A DNA stretch of 64,000 nt from Diploptera punctata. Lineage: Eukaryota > Arthropoda > Insecta > Blattodea > Blaberidae. Positions 32,595 through 42,882 of this stretch are shown piece after piece. Position 1 is the stretch's first letter; the number at the start of each line of letters is the position of its first letter. The DNA lies in NCBI GenBank assembly GCA_030220185.1, contig JASPKZ010005710.1, positions 1,054,001 through 1,118,000 on the forward strand. The letters are read 5' to 3'. The notes beneath the pieces are model-generated. The model worked only from the letters and a program-made list of their open reading frames with translations. It ran no database searches and was not told the DNA's origin. The translations under genes and the position numbers were made by a program.

Positions 32595-32745
32595 ACCAAG
32601 AATGAGGTGGGAGAATAACATCCATGATTTGAGGGAAGTAGATTGTATAGGAGATGATTGGAAAATATTAGCTCAGGATAGGGATGTATGGATAGTTATG
32701 TCTGAATGACCATGAAACTAAGGGTTCGATAGAGCCAGAGAATTA
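32595..32745 (+). pseudogene. LINE 3' fragment (AMNL type)
   Basis: ACCAAGAATGAGGTGGGAGA, CCATGATTTGAGGGAAGTAG and TAGCTCAGGATAGGGATGTA match the LINE 3' end at 17245-17460 in the same orientation. Short and decayed. Confidence 0.6.
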
Positions 32746-32746
32746 G

Positions 32747-32975
32747 ATAGTAATATTATGAGGATCTCCTTAATAAATAAGTTGTATCTGGTACATCTGA
32801 CCTCATAAATATTTGTGTTTCATTTGACATCTTTCATCGTTAGTTTCTCCAGACTGTTGAATTCATAAAACAATATAAAATTCAATATTTTGGTCAAGGT
32901 GACGATATGGACAGTACATTGAAAGATGTCAAATGAAACGCAAATATTTATGAGGTAAGATGCACCAGATTTACC
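32747..32975 (-). mobile_element. PLE palindrome, separate lineage, tail on left
   Basis: Tail ATTATGAGGATCTCC on the left, box ATCTGACCTCATAAATATTTG and its complement CAAATATTTATGAGGTAAGAT on the right, centre near 32885. The hammerhead is degenerate: GTGACGA core on the right, a GAAAGATGTC segment that could be a one-pair stem III with GTC. The right end carries the insertion point of the next element. Confidence 0.65.
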
Positions 32976-33230
32976 TTAATAAGGATCAAATGAATCGTGA
33001 ATTCTTCTTTCCTCATATATCTATGTTTCTTTAAACACAGCACCGCAGTATCAAAAAACCATCGTTTCCATCCTCAGCTGTTTTCACGACTCAATTTTTT
33101 TCCCTTGCCAGTAATTATCCAAACTGCCACCTGGTGTACTTTTGAAGAAGTAAGATAATTACTTCTTCAAAAGTACACCAGGTGGCAGTTTGGTAATTAC
33201 TGGCAAGGGAAAAAATTGACAGTCCTGAAA

Positions 33231-33275
33231 ACAGCTGAGGATGGAAACGATGGTTTTCCGATACTGCGGTGCTGT
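33231..33275 (+). ncRNA. Hammerhead-like fold with GAU and H17=G (type E)
   Basis: Stem I ACAG/CTGT, core CTGAGGA, stem II GGAAAC...GTTTTCC, then GAT instead of GAA, stem III AC....GT, and G where C, A or T is required before the cut. The two departures recur in the other type E copies (37855 and 53946). Confidence 0.5.
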
Positions 33276-33322
33276 ATTTAAAGAAACATATTTATATGAG
33301 GTAAGAAGAATTCACGATTCAT

Positions 33323-33932
33323 CATCATCATCATCACTTCAGGGATTAGGCAATTGCCCGTTCCGACTTCATAATGCATCAGCCCAACATCTTCTAGGTC
33401 TTCCAACATCACGTCTTCCTCTTGCTTGATAATTCTTCTTGCTAACAATGGATATCTCTCCTTACTCATTCCATCCATGTGATCAATCCATTTCTGTCTG
33501 TAATTCGTGACTTTATCCAATAAAGGCTGTACTTTCAATTTCCATGAAGCTTCTCAGTAAGATAAATGTCTCCTGGAAGCATTACGAGCGCTTCGCAGGA
33601 CAAGGATGGTGGAAGGGCTGCTTCCTCTGAGCCTCCAAACATGCTCCTCTGGGTATCCACCCCCCAAGAGAGGGCTGCTTCTTCCACTCTTCAAGCCCTA
33701 CAAGTTTAGCTGTGCTATTCCTTGTTGCCCTGTTGACGTTGGAAGACTTGACGAAGATGTGGCCGCCCAATATGGATACAGACACCATTCCTTCGTTGTG
33801 AGCTATACTTAGTTCCCCTCGCTTCTTACCCACCAGCAAGATTAACCTAAGTCAATCTTCCCCAGTAGGGTCGTCTGGTTCATCAGGTATTAAGCCCCCC
33901 CACCATGTCAAGGTGATAGCTCCTGGAGGGGG
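33323..33932 (-). pseudogene. LINE fragment, antisense, 13-bp TSD
   Basis: Direct repeat attcacgattcat at 33310-33322 and 33933-33945. Minus strand reads VTNYRQKWIDHMDGMSKER near 33450-33510, a LINE C-terminal landmark, and ends in a GATGAT repeat tail (left, CATCATCATC). The right part (33540-33930) appears to be 5' sequence joined by an internal deletion. Nested in the type E palindrome. Confidence 0.7.
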
Positions 33933-34999
33933 ATTCACGATTCATTTGATTCTTATTAAGAAAACCTCATAATGTTAAAATTCCCAAATTTATGATATCA
34001 GATTTACCCTATTTATTAACCTGAGGTTTTGCCCCCTGGTTTTCCTTAGTATTCGAATCGTGCTGGGTTAGTTTGTCAGGAATCAATTCATCATATTTAC
34101 TATTTCATATCATTAAAATTAAACCAATGAACAAAAAAATTAGATGACATAAACTAATGAAACACATAGCTTACAGTCTATAACTAAAAATCTTACAATA
34201 TGACCATAATTGTTTAAGATTTATAATTAAGAGTTAAATAAAAAAAATCTTGAAAGAGCTTCTTGTATTGAAGAGGAAACTAGGTGTCATTTTTTGAATG
34301 TTCACAGCTTTTCAGCTTCAAATCTTGTGAAATAAATATTCTTTCTTAAAAGTACTTTAAATAAATAAATTAAGTTATAGAGCAAGTCAATATGATTTAA
34401 AAATTGTGATAAAAATGAGAAACATTGCTTACCGAAAAATATGTGTTAAAAGAAATTTATTTTTGAAATATTTGGTCTTTAAAATTCCTTGATTTATCGA
34501 GATTTGATTGTAGTAACATGGCTGTTATTTTTTTCCTATGATTATGCCACTAACTCCTTAGTTTAAACATTATCCAAGTGTGCACTGAACTCAAGCGTGC
34601 GTTGATAAAATGACAAAGTTTGGCCACCTGATATTGTGATTCAATATTTCTACTCTGCAACTGTCCCTGTGCAGAGATTTTTATTTTCTTTCCTTTTTTG
34701 TTTGTATCCTGTACCATTACTTGTAGAGTACTTTGTCTTGGAATCAGGCATAAGATGAAGATTAGCCCATTTGGATATTGCATCTTGTACAGTGTAATTT
34801 CAATACTTTACATTCTTATAAATAGACTGACAATGAAATATTACAGTACTGTACTGTAACATTCACAAAAGGGATCAACTTTCATCAATTTATGAATAAA
34901 CCATGGCAAACTTAATTAGTAATTTTACAGATAAACAAGTGAAGATATTCAGTAGAAATTATATGGCCAATCATATTGGTACTTTTTCATTTCGGGCAT

Positions 35000-35137
35000 G
35001 CAGTAGTATAGTTGGTTAAGGCAATACATTACAAACCGGAAGGTTGAGGATTTGAGTTCGGAGAGGTTAGGATTTTTAAACTGACCCAAACCAGACACCA
35101 TGACTCTGGGTTTGACTCAGTCTCTTATGAAAATAAG
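35000..35137 (+). mobile_element. tRNA-derived SINE, second copy
   Basis: Starts GCAGTAGTATAGTTGGTTAAGG (A-box like), continues with GAGGATTTGAGTTCGG (B-box like) and GATTTTTAAACTGACCCAAA, which is the same body as 995-1110. The 3' part is cut at about 35135, where a PLE palindrome begins. The 34009-34990 interval upstream holds nothing I recognise. Confidence 0.65.
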
Positions 35138-35642
35138 TACCAGATTGTTTATTTTTTATTATTTCACTCACCTCATACTTCATAACTCCTCGCAAACCCA
35201 GGGTTTCTTCACATCATTTGTGACATTCTCAATGCTGTGTCACGTTCACAACTGACGTCCAACGGCCTTCTATCCTGCAGACTGACCTCCGTGCCATCTG
35301 ATGGCTGACCGACGAACTTCCAAATCAATTCCCTCTCCTTATCACCGGGTATGTCAAAATTCATAGTTATGTTTTTTTTAACTATGAATTTTGAAATATC
35401 CGGTCATAAGGAGAGGGGATTGATTTGGAAGTTCGTCGGTCAGCCATCAGATGGCATGGAGGTTAGTCTGCAGGAGAGGAGGCTGTTGGACGTGAGTTGT
35501 GAATGTGATACAGCATTGAGAATGTCACAAATGCACTGATGAAACCTGGGTATGCAAGGGAGTTAAGAAGTATGAGGTGAGTCAAAAACAATTAACATTA
35601 ATTAAAGAAACCTCATAGTGTTATGTCCTACCTACATAACTT
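35138..35642 (+). mobile_element. PLE palindrome type B with arms of different subtypes
   Basis: The left arm ends in TTATTATTTCACTCACCTCA-TACTTCATAACTCC, like the 12340 and 31081 copies. The right arm ends in GGAGTTAAGAAGTATGAGGT-GAGTCAAAAAC, like the 27438 and 62641 copies. The inner parts pair well around about 35374 and cover the MNFEIPG...DGAEVSLQ coding end. The tail AACCTCATAGTGTTATGTCC is on the right. Both arms have TTGAGAA hammerhead cores. Confidence 0.8.
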
Positions 35643-37250
35643 CTAAATAACATGTTGATTTATGTATAGTCCCATTTTCACACCCCAAAAAAATATTACT
35701 AAAAATTGTCTTTTTTTTTCCATTAAGATGTAATTTAAGAGATTTGAGTTCTTTGTTTATTTTAATTTCTCTGATTTGACTCCATGGTTTGGCAATCTTA
35801 CAAAATAAGCTCTATATATAATTAAATCACGTGAGATAATGAAAATTGTACTAAATATTTAGTAGGTAAATATCTTAATCATCTCACATATTGCAAGTGC
35901 CTTATATTTGTTTATAGACTGAATATTTGATGATAGTTCTAAATCTGCCTTGGAGTGATACCTGGTATTAGATGATTTATATAACTTCATCAAATGCAAG
36001 TTTTCTGGACAAAGTACTTTACATTTTGGCAGTTCTCATATTATATTTAATTAGGTAATACAATTGCATAGAAATACATGCCTTAACTTTAAATGCATGG
36101 TTTTCAAGGAGACAAATATGGAACCAAATATATGAATGTATCTTACAAAAAACTGTAAATTGCAGATCTCTTGGTACGGTGCTGCTTCATTTCAGGCAGC
36201 ATTTCAGATATGTTATGTACTTTAATAAGATATTTTTAAATTCTGATTAATACCCACATATCTATATCTTGTTAGTTTAGAATTTTTATTTGGTGCTACT
36301 CTTTTAACAGCATGTGCTATTCAAGTCTGTACAAGAAGAAGTCAATAAATTTTGTCGCAGAGGTCTTTTTTTTAAGGTTCATTTATGCATTGTAAATCTA
36401 TGTAATGGATGACTCATGGATTTACATTCCTTCCAAATGAAGCTATATACAGGATTTTTACTCCCTTATTAAATGTACTGACTCTAGTTGGTTTGAATTT
36501 GCGAACCTTTTAATCAGAGGGTAAAATTGTAATCTCTAATCCACCGGAACTGACTTAATTCCTTGTAGCATAAAAATATCCAAGAGTTGGAAATTAAGCT
36601 ATTTAAATTATCATAATTCTTTCATATTGTATCCTAAAAGGACCATTATAGTCTACAAAAATTTTTCCCTTCCTAGGCTGTCCCCATGCTCTTTGTAGAC
36701 TTGAAAAGTCAAAAGATTATTTTCATTTTATAATTCTATAATTTCTAGAATAATTCTGTCAACCTCTGTCCTGATTAAGTAGTTGCTGGCAAGGAGGTAG
36801 ACCAGTGGTGGGATTCCCAGTTGAACTCCTCAACAAGCCATGTGCAGATTCACATTTTTTCTGATCTTGATGGAACAGTTATACCATTGTGATTCGGTCC
36901 CCAAAGCCTTGTTTCTTTCAAAACTAGTTGAACTGCATGAAAAGAGGTTGGGATTTGGGTAGGTTTATGCCAGTATTTGAGAACCAAACTCGGTTGTCCA
37001 TGCCATCTTCATCTTCTTAAGCAGAGGTTCTCATCTTTGAATTGTTCTCGGAAATTTTTTTGTAATAAATATTTGTTAGCACTTGTTGAATAGAGTGAGC
37101 CAGTTAGAGTAAGTTCTGCAGGTCACACGTAATTAACCACTGAAAGATGGGCTGAGAGTCGCTCTTTGCAGAAAGCTTGGTTCTTGATATCGGCCTAAGA
37201 CTGGTTTCAGAGAAACTAATAATCCTCCATCTTCAATTTGTACTTGACTT
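35643..37250. other. Stretch without recognised features
   Basis: AT-rich DNA of about 1.6 kb. Some GC-richer islands (36770-36960) have a SINE-like look, with TCCCAGTTGAACTCC, but I could not place them in a family. No coding exon was detected. Confidence 0.4.
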
Positions 37251-37474
37251 GTAAATTAATGAGTCATATTTTTAAATCTTACCTCATATTTTATGTTTCT
37301 TTAAACACGAGAACTAGTTTATAGCAGGATCTCTCACATTTTCAACTGACATTATGACTTTATATATTAAATTTGGGAATTTTTAACATTATGAGGTTCA
37401 ATTAATAATAATTAAATGAATCTTGATTTTTTCTTATCTCATACATCTATGTTTCTTTAAACACAAAAAGGAAC

Positions 37475-37843
37475 TTGGAAACTCGTAAAAAAGAGCACTT
37501 CAGAAACATGAAGAATGGAGAAATTGAAAAATCAGCTATAGCAGCACATAGTTTACTAGAGCATCATAGGATTGAAAAAGAAGCTAAACTTTTAAAACAT
37601 CTATCTAAACCTTTGGATTTAACAGTTTGGGAAAAAATATATATTCAAAAAAACCATACTAGAACTATGAACTTAGAGATTCCGGAAGAACCAAGCTTGA
37701 TTACAAAGTTCTTCAAAAATACAACAGATAGCAGTTTAGGAAATGATTCATTCAAAATAACACCAGATGGCAGTTTGAAGAGGAATTCCTTCAAAAGGAC
37801 ACCAGATGGCAGTCTAGATAATGCAAAAAGGAGAAAAAATTGA
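37475..37843 (+). pseudogene. PLE endonuclease C-terminal half with tandem TPDGSL repeats
   Basis: Uninterrupted frame of 122 codons: TRKKEHFRNMKNGEIEKSA (about residues 2-20), LLEHHRIEKEAKLLK, DLTVWEKIYIQKN (about 50-62), MNLEIPEEPSLITKFFKN, then three degenerate units of the form SFKxTPDGSL (about residues 83-118) and a basic KRRKN end. The first part is the GIY-YIG endonuclease C-terminal half of Penelope-like elements. The repeats are a lineage-specific extension. The frame opens at a TTG with no ATG; the N-terminal domain and RT are absent, so it is a truncated copy although undamaged. Confidence 0.8.
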
Positions 37844-37854
37844 CAGTCGTGAAA

Positions 37855-37899
37855 ACAGCTGACGATGACGACAAAGTGTCGCCGATACTGCAGTGCTGT
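37855..37899 (+). ncRNA. Hammerhead-like fold with GAU and H17=G (type E)
   Basis: Stem I ACAG/CTGT, core CTGACGA, stem II CGACA...TGTCG, then GAT, stem III ACTGCAGT, then G. Stem II here is a different sequence from 33231 but still pairs, while GAT and G are unchanged. Confidence 0.5.
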
Positions 37900-38194
37900 G
37901 CTTAAAGAAACATAGATGTATGAGGTAAGAAAAAATCACGATTCATTTAATTATTATTATGACATTATGACTACCGAATTTTCGTTGGAATCTCCATCAA
38001 TGATTCCAACAAAAATTTGGTAGTCATAACGTCAGTTGAACATGAGAGAGATCCTTCTCTTGAAAACTAGTTCCCGTGTTTAAAGAAACATAAAATATGA
38101 AGTAAGATGTAAAAATATGACTCATTAATTTACGAATTAAGAACCTCATGTTATTTCCCATATTTAACTATGAATTGTACTTGACTTGTTTTTG

Positions 38195-38375
38195 TTGTTG
38201 GTACAATATTTCCTTCCCCATCTGCTGGTAGAGTGATGAACCTCCAAATCAAATTACATTCCTCTGGAATTTTAAAATTCATATAGCTTTTTTTTAATGT
38301 ATATTTTTTTTCCAAACTGTGAATCCTTTAGGTTTTCTATTTGTTGGCTTTGTTTACATATTTCCTAGATGGACT
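38195..38375 (-). pseudogene. PLE endonuclease C-terminal fragment, antisense
   Basis: Minus-strand reading in shifting frames gives SYMNFKIPEECNLIWRF followed by LPADGEGNI, equivalent to MNFEIP...LVWRFFG in type C copies. Truncated at both ends, with no hammerhead. Confidence 0.55.
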
Positions 38376-38397
38376 GTAGTAAAATTATGACTTCTTT

Positions 38398-38530
38398 CTT
38401 ATCTTTAACTCGTGTCCAACTCAGGGTCGGGTCGAGGGATGAGATGAAAGCCCCTATATTTTATGAAGGACTGTGGATGATAAGAGTTCTGGCCGACCAT
38501 GATGATGCACTGACTTCTTGCTTGTACTAG
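38398..38530 (-). mobile_element. SINE fragment (family of 3880-4160)
   Basis: Reverse complement of the 3' half of the SINE at 3880: GTGTCCAACTCAGGGTC and GGGATGAGATGAAAGCCCC are shared. Truncated. Confidence 0.55.
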
Positions 38531-39770
38531 AATTTACACTGTGGGACCCATTGCATGTCAATATAAAACTATTTATTTTACTGATTTATGAAGTCAGTTG
38601 GAAAATGTTTGGTTCAACCATTACATGATAGCATTTATATAATTTGAGAGCTGCCATTTGTATTAACAAATTATATTTGAACCCAGCTTTATTGTTACTC
38701 AGATAAGACAAAATCTTAAATTTTGCTTACCACATAAGATTACTATTATTTTGCATTTTCAGCTTCATTTAGAATTATTATATTTTAAGATTTAAATCTT
38801 TATATATAGCATTTGGAAAAATTTTACATTTTTGAGGTAAGATGATCTAGTATGGTAAATAATTTGCATTTTGGTGTCCAGATAAAATTTTCATAATTCC
38901 ACCCAGAATACTTCCAAGTTTTTATAATCTTCCTTCATTTGTGACACTTTCACAATTTCAGGGTTTTTTGTATGTCTCACATTAAAAGTGCAATACCTGT
39001 GGCAGAAACTATAAAATCACTTACACCAACAGGTACAAAATATTTCCAAGCTTCATCAATGAAAGGCAAACCAAGCGAATTCCTCAGAAAATTGAATTTA
39101 TTGTCTGATTTGCTTGTTTACAAAATTTTATTTCTTCTGTTAATTAAATTGCATGTTTTCAGTTATGTATCGAGAAAACAAATATGACAACCACTAGAGC
39201 AATTCTTAAATTAAGTCTTTCAGATAAACCTCCCAATTCTAATGGTTGGATTTTGCTGATTTTTGGAGAAGATGTTATTTCAATAACATACACCAATCTT
39301 GTTGGAAAAAGGTCAACACTTGAGTAATGCAGGGATGTGGACTTTCACCGGTGCTTTTCATTATATATATGAATAGAATAATAAACGAATGGAGGAAAAC
39401 ACAACGGGTATATATATACCCATCAATAGGAACCTCAAACTCGATGCTATTCTTTTTGCAGACAATTTAGCGCTTCTGACACTTTCCGAAAATTATTTGC
39501 AACGATCAATTTATAATTTACAAAAAAACAGCTGCCAAATTTAATATGGAAATATCAACTAACAAAACTAAAATTATGGCATTTCATGGGAAGGACCCCA
39601 TACAAAGTAAAATCTCTCTCCAGAATAAAATTTTAGAGAGATCTAATCAATTTAAATATCCTGGATATTACGTACTCTTGGATATTACTTATTTTAGGAA
39701 TTCTCACTATGAGGTAAATTCATTAAGGTAGAATTTTTTTACCACTCACCTCATATTGTTCTTCTTATTT

Positions 39771-39821
39771 GACTATAAACTAGTTTCGGAACATAGTTTC
39801 TGTACCATCCTCAGTATTGTC
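39771..39821 (-). ncRNA. Hammerhead ribozyme, opposite arm
   Basis: Minus strand: GACAATA/TATAGTC stem I, core CTGAGGA, stem II GGTACA...TGTTCC with one mismatch, GAA, ACTAGT, GTT. Together with the + strand copy, any transcript of this locus would carry one sense ribozyme. Confidence 0.65.
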
Positions 39822-39872
39822 ACGACCGTTGTTCTGTCGTCTTGAAGGACAGAAGACGACAACAACGGTCGT

Positions 39873-39923
39873 GACGATACTGAGGATGGAACAGAAACTA
39901 TGTTCCGAAACTAGTTTATAGTC
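39873..39923 (+). ncRNA. Hammerhead ribozyme, complete fold
   Basis: Stem I: GAC-G-ATA pairs with TAT-A-GTC (three plus three pairs around a G-A mismatch). Core CTGAGGA, stem II GGAACA...TGTTCC (six perfect pairs), core GAA, stem III AC-TA-GT, cleavage triplet GTT with the cut after 39916. All invariant core bases are present. This type I layout with a two-pair stem III is what Penelope-like element hammerheads are known to look like. Confidence 0.75.
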
Positions 39924-40564
39924 AAATAAGAACAATATGAGGTGAGTGATAAAAAATTCTACCTTAATCTTGGATATTATCTCTCTATCTGGGATGAAAA
40001 GGATATTCCTGAAAAAATTACTAGTTATAATAAATATTTGGGAATTATTAATCAAGTTATGAAACCATCCCTTGTACAGATTATGTTTATATAACACTTT
40101 GGCTAGACCAGTGTTGACCTATGGTAGTGAAGCATGGACACTAAAAAGACAACATGAAAGGAGAATAACGGCTTGTGAAATGAGATTCATGCGCAGAACA
40201 GCGGGTTACACCAGATGGGATCGGAAAAGGAATACCAATATCTTAGAATTGAAGACTACGCCAATTTTGGAATATATTAAACAGTACCAACTAAATTGGA
40301 AACACCATCTTGAAGGAATGAGTTCAAATCGGATCCCCAAAGCTGTTTATAATTATATACCAAGAGGACGAGGATCTCTGGGCCATCCTATGAAACGCTG
40401 GAGGGAAAATTTTTTGTAGGATCATAACAGGCCTTGGCCTAATACTTGGAAAGAAGAAGAAGACATATACCAAGTTTATTGCAAATAATAAACAATTTGT
40501 GACACCTAGAGTAATTTTAAAATGTTTACTTTAGGTGAAATTAATCATTCTTAATGGTCTGATT

Positions 40565-40970
40565 TTGCAGGTTAATGAACTTTGGTTTATTTTTTAATTG
40601 ATTGCTATATGCAGAGTTCCAGAAAAACAAAATTTGCATCTCTTAACACATACACATATAAGTTCTTGGGAAAATTTTTAGACCAAAGAGAGATGAACAG
40701 ACAGGCAAATGGAGAAGACTGCATAACAGTGAGCTACATGATCTTTATGGGAAACCAGATATGAACAGTTTCGTCTGGTAGACAGCATTGAGCAAGACAT
40801 GTGGCATAAATGGAGAGTTAAAGAGGGGCATGAATAGCATACTCCTTATAGGAAAACTAGTGGGAAAATTCTCGGCAGGCAGGCCAAGAATGAGATGGGA
40901 AAATTACAATAACCATGATTTGAGGGAAGTACAGGGGATGATTGGAAAACATTAGTTCAGGATAGAGCAG
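40565..40970 (+). pseudogene. LINE 3' fragment (AMNL type), scrambled
   Basis: GAGATGAACAGACAGGCAAA-TGGAGAAGACTGC, GATCTTTATGGGAAACCAGA and GGCCAAGAATGAGATGGGA follow the order of the LINE at 7180-7600. Several frameshifts. Ends at GATAGAGCAGTG, where a different LINE begins. Confidence 0.55.
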
Positions 40971-40984
40971 TGCCAGTGGATTTT

Positions 40985-41775
40985 TCAGAGTGAAAAAAAA
41001 TTCAGACAATGGATTCCTTGAGAAGGGTATTGAAGACATGTTGTTTGCAGATGATCAAATAATTTTTGCAGGGGATGAAGATGATATGAAATATATAAAA
41101 AAGGGGGACTGAATATAAATTTACAGAAAACAGAATATATGTGTTTGGGAAAGGATGACCTCATACTTGAAACAGGGAAAATAAAAAAAATGTAAATTTT
41201 TTTAAATATCTTGGGTCAATAATTACAAGTTTAGGTACCTGTGAGAGAGATGTACACACTAAAATTGCAATGGCAAAAAATGCAACTAAGACATTACATG
41301 GAATAAAAAAATATTACAAAGGAAACTAAAATGAAAATTTATAAGAGCATAATACAGAATATTTTGTCATATGGAAGTGAAACTTGGTCTTTGACGGAAT
41401 TACAAAAGAATAAAATTAGAACAGTTGAATTTGATTATTTTAGAAGAAGTCTCAAAAAAACAAGACAGGATAAAATAACAAATGAATTCCTTTGGAGAGA
41501 AATGAATGTCGCCACATCTGTTGTTAAGAGGATTGAAAATCAATCGCTTAAATGGTATGGCCATGTACAAAGAATGGAAAATGAAAGATGGTCAAAAAAT
41601 ATATACCAATGGTCACCCCATGGAAGAAATACACTTGGCAGACCAAGATGAAAATGGAAAACCTACATCAGAACCATAGTGGATGATAGGAATTTGAAAG
41701 AGGGAGATTGGAATGATAGAGATAAATGGAAACTGAAGACCACAAACCTATAAGTGGGGGAAGCCGAAGAAGAAG
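40985..41775 (+). pseudogene. LINE RT C-terminal half, different lineage
   Basis: EDMLFADDQIIFAGDEDDM (about 41030-41090) has the FADD catalytic box. LQKTEYMCLGKDDLILETG and FKYLGSIITSLGTCERD follow. The ORF 41331-41651 reads MKIYKSIIQNILSYGSETWS..., then LKWYGHVQRMENERWSKN and a GRNTLGRPR end, with stop then KWKTYIRTIVDDRNLKEGDW. The 3' end is a GAAGAAGAAG tail at about 41765. The FADD box is intact but several frameshifts precede it. N-terminal parts are missing. Confidence 0.85.
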
Positions 41776-41941
41776 AAGGGTTGATGTCATAGATTATGGT
41801 GTGTAAAATGGAATCTGAAGCCTGAAAAAAATAGTTCTCTGTGAAAAAATTGTTGGTCCTTTCACACCCAGATTTTAATTGTGTGCTGATGATGCTGTTA
41901 AAGAGCATTATTAAATGAAATAGAAACCACACAATTACTTT

Positions 41942-42205
41942 TTTCCCCCCATTGTCTGCTGGCCTCACATCCACACGTGTAATTATATATTTATGGAGGT
42001 AGCGATTATCCAGGAGGGGTGACATGTGGTTAGGTGTCCCTCACAGCCATTATAACTGGTTTTCTCAACCTGGAGCCACTATTTACTGTAGCTACCCAAG
42101 TTTCTCATGATGCTCTGTTGACACTGGTCCTATACTGGTCTCCAATGGGACTCAAACAAGTGCATGTCTCATCTCTCTGCACTAAGGGATATTAACTCAG
42201 ATCAC
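41942..42205 (-). mobile_element. SINE (family of 47050), antisense
   Basis: Reverse complement shares GGGTAGCTACAGTAAATAGT, TCCAGGTTGAGAAAACCAG and GTGGATGTGAGGCCAGCAG with the sense copies at 47050-47390, 57690-57945 and 61787-62110. The tRNA-like head (GTTTGAGTCCCAT) is at the right end. The 5' start is unclear. Confidence 0.65.
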
Positions 42206-42705
42206 TCAGCTACAGAGATCCAGTTATAACGCTTCTTTTCTTATCTATTTTAATTTGATCTGGAATTTTTCAGGATTCTTCTGCCTTTCATTTGAATCTC
42301 CATAGCATTCTTTGGTATTCTTACATTCTCTATTCTTTTTAAGTGTGCGAATCATTTTAATCTCTTTTTCCCTTTTAATATTTGCACATTCATTGAATCT
42401 CTAAAAGGTCAGATGCCTAGCAGATGTTTGTGACCTTGTGTCAAGTTGTGAGAGGAGGGCATTGCTCAAGTATGTGATTGTTTCTTAGGGTTGTATCTAT
42501 GAATGCATTAGACCGTAAAAGTCGTTCTCAGCTGGTACTGCTGAGAAAGTTGCATCCAAAGACGTTTTCCGTACTCAAAAATCTGTTCATGCGATAATAA
42601 TTGTTGAAATTCCTAAGCTACCTGGCAAGGTGACTTTGCAGAGAACGAATCGTGAGCAACCCGATGGTAACCAATGTACTTTGAAACCTTGCTGCTTTAT
42701 CCAAG

Positions 42706-42882
42706 ATGTCGGACCTTGAAGACTTCGATCATGTATTCGGTATACGTGGAGAAGAGGAATTTGATAGAGTCTACCAAAGAATTCAACTGGAAGAACAGGA
42801 GAATCGGCATAATAACACACGATGCAGATGTCGTCGTATACAGTTTTATTTGCGGGACGCAAGCGTAAATGTGTTCCTCTAG
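42706..42882 (+). CDS. Unrecognised 58-codon ORF with acidic start
   Basis: ATG to TAG, reading MSDLEDFDHVFGIRGEEEFD, RVYQRIQLEEQENRH, then RCRCRRIQFYLRDASVNVFL. The acidic start followed by a basic arginine cluster, and base composition closer to coding than the surroundings, make it stand out. It could be an N-terminal piece of a Harbinger-like transposon protein or a decayed host exon; I cannot place it. No splice sites or promoter were identified. The region 42210-43250 has no other feature. Confidence 0.3.
   Translation: MSDLEDFDHVFGIRGEEEFDRVYQRIQLEEQENRHNNTRCRCRRIQFYLRDASVNVFL

Larger units (their letters stand above)
32976..33998 (+). mobile_element. PLE palindrome type E, 10-bp TSD, hosting a LINE
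   Basis: Direct repeat cagatttacc at 32966-32975 and 33999-34008 shows insertion next to the previous palindrome. The arms (32990-33150 and 33155-33320) meet at about 33152 and carry the complement pair CCACCTGGTGTACTTTTG / CAAAAGTACACCAGGTGG. The tail AACCTCATAATGTTAAAATTCCC comes only after a 610-bp LINE insertion at 33323-33932. Confidence 0.85.
37360..37960 (-). mobile_element. PLE type E, asymmetric palindrome, 12-bp TSD
   Basis: Direct repeat gacattatgact at 37348-37359 and 37961-37972. The left side has the antisense tail GGAATTTTTAACATTATGAGG and only about 35 bases of arm (CTCATACATCTATGTTTC). The right arm is long, from endonuclease coding through hammerhead to ATGTATGAGGTAAG. So the two arms differ roughly tenfold in length while the ends are standard. 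Confidence 0.85.
37250..38175 (+). mobile_element. PLE palindrome type D, hosting a type E PLE
   Basis: The left arm begins with ATCTTACCTCATATTTTATG and reaches CAACTGACATTATGAC. The right arm resumes at 37973 with TACCGAATTTTCGTTGG and ends with AAATATGAAGTAAGATG and the tail AACCTCATGTTATTTCCC. A complete type E element is inserted between (37360-37960). The left hammerhead has lost part of stem II. Confidence 0.8.
39688..39967 (-). mobile_element. PLE palindrome type A in a LINE, best-preserved hammerheads
   Basis: TSD tcttggatatta at 39676-39687 and 39968-39979 brackets 280 bp. The tail CTCACTATGAGGTAAATTC is on the left, boxes ACTCACCTCATATTGTTC and GAACAATATGAGGTGAGT enclose two arms of about 105 bp around about 39846. 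Arms are nearly identical. Both carry complete hammerhead folds, one per strand. No protein coding is present, so this copy consists of ribozyme arms and tail only. Confidence 0.9.
39290..40460 (+). pseudogene. LINE with RT motif, interrupted by a PLE palindrome
   Basis: Translation gives GCGLSPVLF (RT motif B' region, about 39335), LDAILFADNLALLTLSEN with the FADD box altered to FADN (about 39440-39485), and EISTNKTKIMAFHGK. After the insertion at 39688-39967 it resumes with LSIWDEKDIPEKITSYNK and, in two frames, SEAWTLKRQHERRITACEMR and GYTRWDRKRN. It ends in WRENFL and a GAAGAAGAAG tail. This is the same LINE as 44195-44730. Frameshifted and dead. Confidence 0.8.

Noticed and set aside
33606..33839. 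Cysteine/proline-rich ORFs on both strands
   Set aside because: They lie inside the LINE insertion bounded by the 13-bp TSD and read in frames other than its C-terminal coding.
38972..39187. Possible host exon MSHIKSAIPVAETIKSL...
   Set aside because: Preceded by a TTTCAG, but there is no family motif, it runs into an AT-rich tail and no phase partner was found. Too weak to call.
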